Source of the DNA: JBNJGB01 sp051747385
GTDB lineage: Bacteria; Myxococcota_A; UBA9042; PHBI01; JACKFB01
DNA length: 64,000 bases
Direction of reading: 5' to 3'
Assembly (NCBI GenBank): GCA_051747385.1
Contig: JBNJGB010000018.1
Span: forward strand, 1-64,000
In this document: positions 26,018 to 35,203 of the stretch, piece after piece
How the letters are laid out: each line of letters starts with the position of its first letter
Position numbering within the stretch: the first letter of the stretch is position 1
Position numbers and translations under genes: made by a program
The notes under the pieces: generated by a model
Database searches by the model: none
Told to the model about the DNA's origin: nothing
Seen by the model: only the letters and a program-made list of their open reading frames with translations

Positions 26018-27262
26018 CTATTCAGCCAGATTCGCGATCGGGAGATCGATGACGAAGGTCGTGCCCTCGCCGGGCGCGGAGCGACACGAGATCTCGCCCC
26101 CGTGGTGCCGCACGATGCGGCGGCACAGGGCGAGCCCCAGGCCCAGCCCGTCCTCCCCCTTCGTGCTGAAGAACTCCTCGAAGACCCGGTCCGCGACCTC
26201 GGGCGGGATGCCCAGCCCCTCGTCACGCACGGTCAGGATCGCCGAGTCCCCGTCGCGGCACAGGGTGACGTGGACCGCGTCGTCCTCCTCCGTCGCCTCC
26301 GCCGCGTTCCGCAGCAGGTTCAGGAGCACCTGGTTCAGCCGGCGCGGATCCACCCGGAGCGGCGGCACGTCATCGGCCACCTCCACCACCAGCCGGCGCC
26401 GCTTGAGCAGGCGGTCCAGCGCCGCGAATCGCGTGGCCCGGCGCACCAGGTCGCCCAGGTCCGTCGGCTCCGGGGACAGGTCCAGCGCCCCGTCGCGGCT
26501 GAAGCGGTTGATGTCGTCGACGATGTCCCAGACGGCGCCCACCGCCTGGTGGCCCAGGGACAGGAGCTCGGCGTCGTCCGGATCCTCGATGACGCGGTTC
26601 AGCCTCTCCACCACCGCCCCCAGCTCCTCGAGGAGCGGGCGGATCCCGGCGGCCAGCCCGTCCGTGAGCCGGCCCAGCACCGCCAGCCGCTCCGTGTGGA
26701 GCAGGTGCGCCTCGCGCTCCTCCAGGGCCCGCCGCGCGGACTCGAGCTGGGTGTTCCGCGCCCGGACGTCGTCCACGAGCAGCTCCACGGCGAGCTCCCG
26801 CCGCCGCTGGGCGTAGGCCCCCTCGAGCACGTCGTGCAGGGCGTCCGTCGACCAGGGCTTGGCGACGAAGCGATAGAGCCCCGCCTCGTTGATGGCCCGC
26901 ACGAAGTCCCGCCGGTCCCGCCGATCGCTCGTGAGCACGCGGCGCACGTGGGGCCGCACCTCGGCGACCTGCGTCAGGAAGCCGATCCCGTCGCCCTCGG
27001 GGATGCGCGCGTTCACCATGACCGCCACCGGCCGGCGCTCCGCGATGGCCACCAGGGCCTCGGACGTCTGCGTGAAGCCCAGGACGTCCCACCCCCGGGG
27101 CGCGAGGGTCGGCAGCTCCCGGAGGGCGGCCCGGTCCCCGTCCAGCACGACGACCGTCCGTCGGAGGATGCGGTCCAGGCGACGGCGCACCGGCTCCGGC
27201 AGGAGGTCGGCGGCGGTGTCGTGGCGGCGGTAGCGGCTCTGCGGCTCCATGGCTCCCGTCAT
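26018..27262 (-). CDS. Receiver-kinase fusion lacking the phospho-accepting His and Asp
   Basis: This 414-residue protein is predicted soluble. Residues ~36-150 form a receiver-like domain in which the phospho-site aligns to N84 (VMVNARIPEGDG), although the acidic pocket and the Lys of AKPW are kept. A coiled coil follows, then a dimerisation helix aligning to HisKA. There the histidine is replaced: GLAAGIRP has A205 where GxxHE is expected. The ATPase domain looks complete: N-box NLLRNAAEA (315-323), G1 DEGLGIP (347), F-box FEEFF, G2 GLGLGLALC (372). Its ATG overlaps the stop of the related upstream gene by 4 bases. It may phosphorylate that partner in trans. Confidence 0.88.
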   Translation of the reverse strand: MTGAMEPQSRYRRHDTAADLLPEPVRRRLDRILRRTVVVLDGDRAALRELPTLAPRGWDVLGFTQTSEALVAIAERRPVAVMVNARIPEGDGIGFLTQVAEVRPHVRRVLTSDRRDRRDFVRAINEAGLYRFVAKPWSTDALHDVLEGAYAQRRRELAVELLVDDVRARNTQLESARRALEEREAHLLHTERLAVLGRLTDGLAAGIRPLLEELGAVVERLNRVIEDPDDAELLSLGHQAVGAVWDIVDDINRFSRDGALDLSPEPTDLGDLVRRATRFAALDRLLKRRRLVVEVADDVPPLRVDPRRLNQVLLNLLRNAAEATEEDDAVHVTLCRDGDSAILTVRDEGLGIPPEVADRVFEEFFSTKGEDGLGLGLALCRRIVRHHGGEISCRSAPGEGTTFVIDLPIANLAE

Positions 27263-28434
27263 GCCGGAATGGTGAGGTGCGCCCAGATCCCGGGCGCGTC
27301 GGCGGGATCCAGCTCGACCGTACCCTCGTGGGCGTCCACGATCATCCGGACCACCTCCAGCGAGGGGTCGCGCTCCGTGGGCGGCGTGGCGGCGCTCCCC
27401 TCGGCCCTCCGGACCTCCTCCGGCCGATCGAAGACGAGCCTCAGGTGCAGGCCGCCCCCGCGCGGCGAGTCAACCTGGAGCCGCAGCGGTGTCCGGAAGC
27501 GCGCCTGGGCGTCGCGCGTGACGGCCAGCACGGCGTGGACCAGCTTGGACAGGTCCATCCGGAACCGCCGCTCGCAGATGCCGTCGCCCACGTCCACGGG
27601 CAGCTGCGGCTCGCCGATCTCCAGCGCGTACACGCCGCGAAGCTCGTCGACGAACTCCGACACCGGCGTGTCCTCCATCTCGTAGGTCCAGCCGCCGGCG
27701 CGGGCGAAGACCTCCAGGCTGCCCATCCGCGTGATCAGACGCTTGACGACCCGATAGCCCTCCATGGCCAGCTCTCCGGCCTGCCCCTCCCCCACCCGGA
27801 GGGTGGCGAAGACGCCCAGGAGCGCCGTGAGCTGGTTGCGGACCTCGTGGATGATGCCCGAGGTGAGGCGCCCCACGGTGGCCAGGCGCTCCACGTGCAC
27901 CATGTGCTGCTGGGTCTGCTCCAGCGCCGACAGGGACTCGGCCAGGGCGAGGTGGGTACGCCGCTGCTCGTCCAGGAGCTCGCGCATCGCCCGCCCGTGC
28001 TGCCGCCAGTCCAGGGCGTTCCGGATGCACTCCTCCAGCTCCGGGCGCGGCCAGGGCTTGGGCAGGTATCGGAACACGCGGCCCGTGTTGATGGCCTCCA
28101 CGAGGGCGCCCTCGTTCATCGACTCCGTGAGGAGGACGCGCACGGCGTCGGGCTGGAGCGTGCGCGCCTGGCGGAACATGCCGATGCCGCTCATCCCCGG
28201 CAGCGCCTCCTCGCTGATGAGCACGGAGACCTCGAAGGCGCGCAGCACGTCGAGGGCCTGCTCGGCGCTGGCCGTGCGGTGGACGCGACACCGCCCGCCG
28301 AACAGGTCGATCAAGAAGCCCTCCAGGGCGTCCTGGCTCGCGTCGTCCGGGTCGACGACGAGGATGAGCGGGGGTTGTTCGGGGGCAGTGGCCTTGGGAT
28401 CCACGGCGCTCCTCGGGGGTCGAAGCGGCGGCAT
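27259..28434 (-). CDS. Receiver-kinase fusion with intact His box but degenerate ATPase domain
   Basis: This 391-residue protein has a receiver-like domain (residues 22-145) where the phospho-Asp aligns to E75 (VLISEEALPGMSG), while D28, D30, D31 and the KPW Lys remain. The H-box is intact: GRLTSGIIHEVRNQL with H196-E197. The C-terminal domain has lost the N-box asparagines (VLAVTRDAQA), the G1 glycines (FDRPEEV) and the G2 glycines, so ATP binding is unlikely. It is colinear with the downstream gene over most of its length, so the two are paralogues. ATG 28434 is preferred; the open frame upstream has no credible start. Confidence 0.88.
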   Translation of the reverse strand: MPPLRPPRSAVDPKATAPEQPPLILVVDPDDASQDALEGFLIDLFGGRCRVHRTASAEQALDVLRAFEVSVLISEEALPGMSGIGMFRQARTLQPDAVRVLLTESMNEGALVEAINTGRVFRYLPKPWPRPELEECIRNALDWRQHGRAMRELLDEQRRTHLALAESLSALEQTQQHMVHVERLATVGRLTSGIIHEVRNQLTALLGVFATLRVGEGQAGELAMEGYRVVKRLITRMGSLEVFARAGGWTYEMEDTPVSEFVDELRGVYALEIGEPQLPVDVGDGICERRFRMDLSKLVHAVLAVTRDAQARFRTPLRLQVDSPRGGGLHLRLVFDRPEEVRRAEGSAATPPTERDPSLEVVRMIVDAHEGTVELDPADAPGIWAHLTIPA

Positions 28435-28517
28435 CCTACAGCGGCGCCCCGCCCGACGCGAAAACTCGCGCCGCTCACGAGTCGACTCCTCGGCGGACCG
28501 GGGATTCGTCACGGGAG

Positions 28518-29951
28518 TCACGAATTCCAGAGGCCCTTCTGCTCGCGCACGCGGCGTCGCATGGCGCGCAGGAGCCTCCACGTGGCGCGGGCCTTCGCGG
28601 GCCCCGAGGACGTGAGCCACTCCAGGGACAGCCTGGCCACGCCGACCGCCCGCTCGCCCACCGGGTGCCACCACGGGTCGGGATCCCTGGCGTCGTCGAA
28701 GAGGACGAACTTCGGCCGGACCAGCTCGTGGATCGCGAGCTCCGAGTTGGTCACGCCGCCGCCGGACTCCTTCCGGCCCGACCACGGCGCGAACGGCATG
28801 CTGGCCGTGAACGAGGTGTTGTTCACGGTCACCACGCCCACGTGCGCCTTGTCCGCCAGCGTGCGCGCGCGGGGCTCGTCCCGGGTCCAGATGCTCAAGG
28901 TGAGGCCGTAGGGCGAGTCGTTGGCCCTCCGGACGGCCTCCGCGGCGTCGTCGACCGGGACCACGGGGATCAGCGGCCCGAAGGTCTCTTCCCGCAGGAC
29001 GCGCGCATCCTCCGGGACGTCGGTGAGGATGACCGGCCCCGGCGGATACTCCCCGTGGGCGGTGGCGCCGCGCTGCTCGGCGTCGTCCAGGTGAAGCCGG
29101 ACGATCCGGACCTGCTCGTCCGTGGCCAGCGGCGCCGCCTCGATCCGGGAGGTCATGGCGCGCAGCCGCTCCAGGAACGGCTCGTAGACGGGACGCTCCA
29201 CGTAGACCCGCTCGATGGCGGCGCAGTTCTGGCCGCTGTTGGTGGTCGCGCCCCAGAGGACGCCGTGGGCGGTCCGATCCAGCTCGCAGTCCTTCAGGAC
29301 CAGGGCCGCGTCCTTCCCTCCCAGCTCCAGGCCGACCGTCTTGAGCTGCTCGGCGCAGCGGCCCGCGACGGCGCGGCCGGTGGGCACGCTGCCCGTGAAG
29401 ACCACGTGATCGCTGGCGTCGACCACCGCCTCGCCGGCCTCCGCGGCGCCGGTCACCACGTTCAGCACGCCGCTCGGGAGCACCTCGTTGAAGATCTCCC
29501 CGAGGAGCAGCCCGGTCCCGGGCGTGACCTCGCTCGGCTTGAAGAGCACCGCGTTACCGGCCAGCAGCGCCGGCACGAGGGTCCGGAGCGGGATGGCGGC
29601 CGGGTAGTTCCAGGGGGTGATGAGACCGACCACGCCCTTCGGCTCGAAGCGAAGCTCCGCGCGCTTGCCGGGATAGCGGAGCGACGACAGGGGCACGCGG
29701 CGCGTCCGGATGGCCTTGCGCCCGGCGCCGGTCCACCACGTGAACAGGTCCAGGTTGGGCACGACGTCCGCGAACCAGGCGTCGGCGTCGTTCTTGCCCG
29801 TCTCCTCGACGACCACGCGCGCGACCTCCTCGGCGCGGGCCCCGAAGCGGCGGCCGATCTCGCGGAGGTGCGCGCACCGGGCCTCGAGGGGCTCGGCGGC
29901 CCAGCGGGCCTGCGCCGTCCGGAGCGCGGCCTGGCCGGGGACGGACGTCAT
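28518..29951 (-). CDS. Aldehyde dehydrogenase family protein
   Basis: This 477-residue NAD(P)-dependent enzyme oxidises aldehydes to acids. Catalytic C243 (NSGQNCAA) and general base E209 (VGLELGGKD) are present, as are the PWNYP and FTGSVPTG cofactor motifs and EETFGPLIPV. The C-terminal 45 residues are a basic extension beyond the usual ALDH end (LLRAMRRRVREQKG). Its ATG shares one base with the stop of the TetR-type gene (TGATG), so the regulator and enzyme are co-expressed. The substrate is not predictable; a fatty or aromatic aldehyde is possible. Confidence 0.93.
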   Translation of the reverse strand: MTSVPGQAALRTAQARWAAEPLEARCAHLREIGRRFGARAEEVARVVVEETGKNDADAWFADVVPNLDLFTWWTGAGRKAIRTRRVPLSSLRYPGKRAELRFEPKGVVGLITPWNYPAAIPLRTLVPALLAGNAVLFKPSEVTPGTGLLLGEIFNEVLPSGVLNVVTGAAEAGEAVVDASDHVVFTGSVPTGRAVAGRCAEQLKTVGLELGGKDAALVLKDCELDRTAHGVLWGATTNSGQNCAAIERVYVERPVYEPFLERLRAMTSRIEAAPLATDEQVRIVRLHLDDAEQRGATAHGEYPPGPVILTDVPEDARVLREETFGPLIPVVPVDDAAEAVRRANDSPYGLTLSIWTRDEPRARTLADKAHVGVVTVNNTSFTASMPFAPWSGRKESGGGVTNSELAIHELVRPKFVLFDDARDPDPWWHPVGERAVGVARLSLEWLTSSGPAKARATWRLLRAMRRRVREQKGLWNS

Positions 29952-30562
29952 CAGGTCCGGCAGGGGAGGATGCCGTGCAGCAGGATGCGGGCCATCTGCT
30001 CCACGACCTCGTCGTCGTCGAGGCCGATCCGCTCCGCCAGGGACTGGTCAAGCATCACCTCCGTCAGGTGGAAGTGCATGAACAGGTCCAGGATGCAGCG
30101 GGTGATGACCGCCGGGTGGGCGTCCGCCAGCTCGCCGGTCTCCCGGCGGTGGGCCAGGAGCGTCTCGGACGCCTGGGCGAAGGCGTCGTTCATCTGCCCG
30201 ATGATGGGCCGCACGTTGCGCGCCTGGAATTCGAGGATGTCGATGTAGACCAGCTTGAAGTCGTCCTTGTGGGTGCGGACGAGGTGGACGACCTCGCGGC
30301 CGATCTCCGCGACGTTCTCGGGGAACTCCGGGGCGCGGAACATGGTGGCCACGCGCGGCAGCTCGCGGACCAGCTCCGTGTTCGGCAGCAGCGCCTCGTA
30401 GATCTCCTGCTTCGAGGAGAAGTGGTGGTAGATGCCGCCCATGGAGACGTTGGCCTCGCGCGCGATGACCCGCAGGTTCGACCCGTTGAAGCCGTGGGCC
30501 AGGAAGAGCTTGCGCGCCGCGCGGAGGATCCGCTCGCGGACGGATGGGGTGGGATCGGCCAT
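29951..30562 (-). CDS. TetR/AcrR family transcriptional regulator
   Basis: This 203-residue protein has an N-terminal helix-turn-helix (residues ~10-55: ILRAARKLFLAHGFNG then NVSMGGIYHHFSSKQEIYEAL) typical of TetR repressors. The C-terminal ~145 residues form a helical ligand domain. It probably controls its own operon with the aldehyde dehydrogenase. ATG 30562 gives the usual short N-terminal arm; ATG 30577 is possible. No operator palindrome was identified with confidence. Confidence 0.92.
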   Translation of the reverse strand: MADPTPSVRERILRAARKLFLAHGFNGSNLRVIAREANVSMGGIYHHFSSKQEIYEALLPNTELVRELPRVATMFRAPEFPENVAEIGREVVHLVRTHKDDFKLVYIDILEFQARNVRPIIGQMNDAFAQASETLLAHRRETGELADAHPAVITRCILDLFMHFHLTEVMLDQSLAERIGLDDDEVVEQMARILLHGILPCRT

Positions 30563-30621
30563 GTCGCCCGGAAACATCGCCCAGCGCTGGCGACGGCGTC
30601 AAGCCGGGCTCCGGGGAGGTT

Positions 30622-30784
30622 CAGGGCGGTCGCAAAGTCGACCGCCCTCCCTTGCCCGTGCCCTCGCCCTTGCCCTTGCCTGCTCTCGAACGCGCAGAAT
30701 CCATCGTTTCCGAGCGGATACAATCCGGCGCCGGGCGCCGTACCGCCGCGCGGCCCTCACTTGTCCGACTTTGCGATTGCCCTG
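30622..30784 (-). repeat. 163-bp MITE-like element, family B copy 1
   Basis: This matches 57550-57712 in reverse complement over its whole length, with the same 163-bp size. The ends are inverted repeats of about 20 bases: CAGGGCGGTCGCAAAGTCGA on the left and, read inward from the right, CAGGGCAATCGCAAAGTCGG. The interior has short GGGCAA-type repeats. It lies in the gap (30563-30920) between the divergent tetR and IPT lipoprotein genes. No transposase is encoded, and no target-site duplication is obvious. Confidence 0.85.
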
Positions 30785-30920
30785 CGGGAAGGTTCGGCGC
30801 GGTGAACCGTTGGCTGCCTTGAGTCCACGGGCGCCCGGTGGGTATCGTCGGGCCATCCCCGTCGTGAGGATCCGCAGCGCCCCCCGATGCCGCGAGGCGC
30901 CCGTCGCGGAGGAGGCCCCC

Positions 30921-33900
30921 ATGGAGCACAGGACGCGACGTCGGGCGGTGGCGCTGGCGACGGTGCTGCTGGCGGCCGGCGCGCTCGCCGGCTGCCCGGA
31001 CATCCCGCACGAGATTGCTCCCGGGCCCTCGCCGGACGCGTCCGGTGGGGACGTCCCGGCGGACGGCGACGTGTTCGTCCCGCTCGGGCTCGATCGCGTC
31101 CACGACAACCGGGGCGAGCCCACGGGCGGACAGCGCGTGTCCGTCTACGGCGCCGGCTTCGCGCAGGGAGCGATCGTGACCTTCGGGGACGCGCCGGCCA
31201 CCGGCGTCCTGGTCCTCGACGACGGCCAGATCAACTGCGACGTGCCGGCCCACGACCCCGGCCTGGTCGACGTGGGCGTGGAGCTTCCCGACGGCCAGGC
31301 GGTCACGCTCCCGGACGCCTTCCTGTACGAGAGCGATCTCGAGATCACCGCCGTCGAGCCCACCGTCGGCCCCGTGACGGGCGGCGTCGAGATCACCGTG
31401 ACGGGAGAGGGCTTCACGGACGCCACGCGCATCCTGGTCGGCGGCCGGATGTTGGAGGACGCGAAGCGCCTCGACGGAGAGACCTTCGTCGGCGCGCTCC
31501 CCGCGCGGCTCCGCGGACGGGCGGGCCCCGTGCACGTCATCGCCACCGACGGCTTCGAGCAGCGCACCCTGGTCCGGGCGTTCCGCTACGTGGACGACCT
31601 CCGGCTCACCTGGCTCGACCCCGCGGCCGGCTCGACCGGCGGGGGCGGGGTGGTGACCCTGTACGGCAGCGGCCTGGACGCGGAGGCGACCGCGAGCGTC
31701 GGAGGCACCCTCGCCGAGATCGTGGAGCCCGGCGACGGCGGCCGCATGACCATCCGCGTGCCCCCGGGCGACGCCGGCCCCGCCGACGTGGCCGTGGAAG
31801 GACGGCTGGCCTCCCGGGTCGCCGCGGGCGCGTTCACCTACGTGGACGATCCGGAGGGCGGCGGCGCGCTGTCCCTCGACAACGTCTGGCCGCGCACGGC
31901 GCCGACGGCGGGCGGCACCCAGGTCGTCCTCACGGTGGGCGGCCTCACGACGGACGCGGTCAACAAGGGCCTCGAGGTCCTCTTCGCCGGCCAGCCCGCG
32001 ACCCTCGTGGAGACCCGCCCGGACCACGACGTGGTGGTGGTGGCCGTGCCTCCGGGCGCCGCGGGCCCGGCGACCGTCACCCTGGAGTCCGGCGCCGACA
32101 GCCTCTCGCGGGCGGATCTGTTCTCCTACGAGGAGCACCTCCGCGTGGACGCGGTGAGCCCCGGGCACGGCTCTCCGTCGGGCGGCCAGGAGGCGACCCT
32201 GCAGGGCGTCGGCTTCACCGGCGATCTCCAGGTGCTGTTCGGCGGCCGGGAGGCCCCGCAGACCACCCTGGTGTCCGCCTCGGAGCTTCGGGTGGAGGTG
32301 CCTCCGGGCGTGCCCGGCCGGGTCGACGTGCGCCTCGCGGACGGATCGGGCCGCGAGCACGTGGTCCCCGGCGGCTACACCTATCGCACCGGCGACGACG
32401 CACGGCTGCTGGCCGTGGCGCCGCCGGACGGATCGCGGTCGGGCGGGCGCCTCGTCCGGCTGTACGGGACCGGCTTCGACGGCGGCGGCCCGCCGGGGGT
32501 CCTCTTCGGAGACGCTCCGGCGACCGACGTGACCGTGGTGGACGACGCCACGCTGTGGGCGCGCGCCCCCCGGGGCGACGTGGGCGCCGTCATCGTGGAC
32601 GCGGGGGACCCGGGCCGGCTGGCCATGGCCTACGACTACTTCGATCCCACGGCGACCTCCGGCGGCACCCACGGCGGGACCATCCCGGAGGCCCTGAACG
32701 TCACGGTCCTCGACGCCGCCAGCCGCGAGCCGGTGGACCAGGCGTTCGTCATGCTCTGGGACGACCTGGGCACCCCGTACCAGGCGGTCACGGACCACCG
32801 GGGCCAGGTGACCTTCTCGGACGCCGGCTTCGGCCCGCCGCAGATGGTGACGGCCTCCAAGGACGGCTACACTACGGCGAGCATCGTGGACTTCGACGCC
32901 CGGAACGCCACGCTCACGCTCGTGCCGCTGGTCACCTCGCCGCCGTCGAGCGGCCCGCCGGGCCCCGGGCCACAGCCCCTGCCGGACGGCGTGCTGGAGG
33001 GCGAGGTGAAGGGCTTCGAGAAGTACGTCCTCCCGCCGCTGGGCCGGTGCGACGCGAAGCTGGAGAGCGGCACCGTCGCGGGCGACCCGGCCGACCTGTG
33101 CGAGGTGTGCGAGGAGGACGCCGACTGCGGCGCCGACGGCGCCTGCACGCTCCTCGGGGAGCAGGGGCGCCGCTGCACGACCGCCTGCGAGGTGGACGCC
33201 GACTGTCCCTCCGGCTTCGTGTGCGCCAACCTGGGCGGGGCGCAGGGGATCCGCTGCGTGCCCTCTCCCGGCGAGCCCGCGGCCTACTGCGGCACGACCA
33301 TCCCGGACGTCTTCACGGGCCGGCAGATGGCACCCGGCGGCTTCACCGGCGCGGAGACCGTCTTCCGCATCGACTCCCGGCCCGGGGAGAAGGCCATCGT
33401 CTGCATGGGCGGCTACCTGGACCCGGACACGGGCGACTTCGTCCCCCTGCGCATGGGCGTGCGCCGCCACGTGTTCGTGAACCCCGGCGACACCATCGAG
33501 GACCAGGACGTCACCCTGGACATCCCGCTGACGCGGACCCTGCGCATCCGCCTGGACGATCCCCCCAAGGGCGAGGGCGAAGCGCGGAACTACGAGGTGG
33601 ACGTCTACCTGGACCTGGGCAGCGACGGGGTCTTCCCCATGCCCCAGCGCTTCGAGGCCGTGGAGCAGGAGCTCGTCGAGCTGGAGCACTTCCCCGCGAA
33701 GTTCGAGGAGAGCCTCTACGACGCCAGCTACGTCATCTTCGCGGGCGCCTACACGGACGAGGCCCTGGAGGGCACGACCAACACGGCGACGTTCACCCTG
33801 CACCGGGACATCACCGCCGTGAACGACGACGCGGTGTTCGAGGTGCTCCCGGACGGCGCGCTGGTGACCTCCACCGGCATCACCCACGACGTCCTGGCCA

Positions 33901-35036
33901 TGCACGGCCCGGGCGACGGCCACGTCTGGGCCGTGGGCGAGGAGGGGAGCGTCCTGATCTGGGACGGCACCTGGTGGGGCCTCCAGCAGGCCCCGACCGA
34001 CAGCGCCCTGCGGGCCGTGTGGGCCCGCACCGCCGACGACGTGTGGGCGGCGGGCGACGACGGCACGATCCTCCGGTGGGACGGCCTGGCCTGGACCGCC
34101 TTGGAGCCCCCCGAGCACCTCGCCGACGCGAGCTGGCACGCCATGCACGGTGAGAGCGGCACGGTCTGGCTCCTCGGCGACGCGGGCCTGTGGCGCTTCG
34201 ACGGCGAGTCCTGGGACGAGATCGCCACGGGCGGCGGCTCGCCGGGGGCCCTCCGGGACGTGTGGAGCGGCGACGGGGAGACCCTCTGGCTCGTGGGGGA
34301 CGGCGGCCGCATCCGGCGCGTCACGGCCTCCGGGGTCGAGGAGATGGACGTGCCCGGCGACGACCTCCTGGCCGTCGGGGGCGCTCACGCCCAGGACGTA
34401 TGGGCGGTCGGCCGCCGCGGGCGGATCGTCCACTGGGACGGCGAGGTCTGGTTCGACTATCTCCCGCGCACCCGACGGGACCTCCGCGCCGTGCACGCCG
34501 TGGACCCGGCCCGGGTCTGGGCCGTGGGGGACGCGGGCGCCATCGTCGGCTGGGACGGCCTGCGCTGGACGCTGCACACCGAGGTGCCCCACGTGGACCT
34601 GCGCGACGTACGGGTGAGCGGCGACGGGCGGGTGCTCACGGGCGGCCGCCACACCCTGGTCATCGGCCCCTTCCTGGGCATCCCCGAGCCGGACAACCCG
34701 GACCTGGTGGGCGGCGTCTACGGCCTGGACCTCTCCTGGCGTATCCCCCGCGGCCCGGACGCCGACTTCACCTACGCCCAGCTGACCGAGGGCAGCGGCT
34801 TCCCGTTCTGGACGCTGATGGTGGCCGGCGGCCGCACCCGCGTGCCCCTGCCCGACCTGGACGCGGCGTGGGGACTCCAGGCCGTCTGGCCCGGCGCCGG
34901 CTTCCTCCGCCTGATGCGGGTGACCATGCCCGGCTTCGACATCGACTCCTACGACACCTCCCAGCTCAGCCAGGCCCTCTGGCGCTCCTGGGCCCAGATC
35001 GACCTGCCGGCCAACTGGCCGTCCTCCGCGCAGTAG
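30921..35036 (+). CDS. Giant IPT/TIG-repeat lipoprotein with beta-propeller-like region
   Basis: This 1371-residue protein has lipobox ALAGC near residue 25. About six IPT/TIG-type Ig modules run from residue 45 to 575 (repeated patterns such as VEPTVGPVTGGVEITVTGEGF). A carboxypeptidase-regulatory-like domain follows (VTVLDAASREPVDQAFV), then a Cys-rich segment around 720-790, a further beta region, and from ~975 repeats of the form VWAVGxxGxIxxWDGxxW that look like a beta-propeller. It is likely exposed on the cell surface. The ATG follows GGAGG. The stop codon TAG at 35034 is the first three bases of an inverted-repeat element, so the original 3' end may have been altered. Confidence 0.82.
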   Translation: MEHRTRRRAVALATVLLAAGALAGCPDIPHEIAPGPSPDASGGDVPADGDVFVPLGLDRVHDNRGEPTGGQRVSVYGAGFAQGAIVTFGDAPATGVLVLDDGQINCDVPAHDPGLVDVGVELPDGQAVTLPDAFLYESDLEITAVEPTVGPVTGGVEITVTGEGFTDATRILVGGRMLEDAKRLDGETFVGALPARLRGRAGPVHVIATDGFEQRTLVRAFRYVDDLRLTWLDPAAGSTGGGGVVTLYGSGLDAEATASVGGTLAEIVEPGDGGRMTIRVPPGDAGPADVAVEGRLASRVAAGAFTYVDDPEGGGALSLDNVWPRTAPTAGGTQVVLTVGGLTTDAVNKGLEVLFAGQPATLVETRPDHDVVVVAVPPGAAGPATVTLESGADSLSRADLFSYEEHLRVDAVSPGHGSPSGGQEATLQGVGFTGDLQVLFGGREAPQTTLVSASELRVEVPPGVPGRVDVRLADGSGREHVVPGGYTYRTGDDARLLAVAPPDGSRSGGRLVRLYGTGFDGGGPPGVLFGDAPATDVTVVDDATLWARAPRGDVGAVIVDAGDPGRLAMAYDYFDPTATSGGTHGGTIPEALNVTVLDAASREPVDQAFVMLWDDLGTPYQAVTDHRGQVTFSDAGFGPPQMVTASKDGYTTASIVDFDARNATLTLVPLVTSPPSSGPPGPGPQPLPDGVLEGEVKGFEKYVLPPLGRCDAKLESGTVAGDPADLCEVCEEDADCGADGACTLLGEQGRRCTTACEVDADCPSGFVCANLGGAQGIRCVPSPGEPAAYCGTTIPDVFTGRQMAPGGFTGAETVFRIDSRPGEKAIVCMGGYLDPDTGDFVPLRMGVRRHVFVNPGDTIEDQDVTLDIPLTRTLRIRLDDPPKGEGEARNYEVDVYLDLGSDGVFPMPQRFEAVEQELVELEHFPAKFEESLYDASYVIFAGAYTDEALEGTTNTATFTLHRDITAVNDDAVFEVLPDGALVTSTGITHDVLAMHGPGDGHVWAVGEEGSVLIWDGTWWGLQQAPTDSALRAVWARTADDVWAAGDDGTILRWDGLAWTALEPPEHLADASWHAMHGESGTVWLLGDAGLWRFDGESWDEIATGGGSPGALRDVWSGDGETLWLVGDGGRIRRVTASGVEEMDVPGDDLLAVGGAHAQDVWAVGRRGRIVHWDGEVWFDYLPRTRRDLRAVHAVDPARVWAVGDAGAIVGWDGLRWTLHTEVPHVDLRDVRVSGDGRVLTGGRHTLVIGPFLGIPEPDNPDLVGGVYGLDLSWRIPRGPDADFTYAQLTEGSGFPFWTLMVAGGRTRVPLPDLDAAWGLQAVWPGAGFLRLMRVTMPGFDIDSYDTSQLSQALWRSWAQIDLPANWPSSAQ

Positions 35037-35203
35037 GAGGCTGTAGCGCATATGCTCCCGTCGCGAATCCCGGCCGCTTCCACCCATCTCGACGCCCGAG
35101 AACCCTCCGCCGAACCTACTGGTTCGACTACGGAACCACCGTGCGCCGATCTGGGCGAAATCGTCTCGGGCTCGCTCGGTCCGCAATACGCTACAGCCTC
35201 CTA
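35034..35203. repeat. 170-bp TA-flanked inverted-repeat element (MITE-like)
   Basis: The left end TAGGAGGCTGTAGCG (35034-35048) is repeated in inverted form at the right end as CGCTACAGCCTCCTA (35189-35203). The perfect match is 15 bases, with a looser extension inward. TA at each outer edge suits a TA target duplication of the IS630/Tc1-mariner kind. The element starts on the stop codon of the preceding lipoprotein and ends one base before the GTG of the next gene. No coding is seen inside. Confidence 0.65.
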
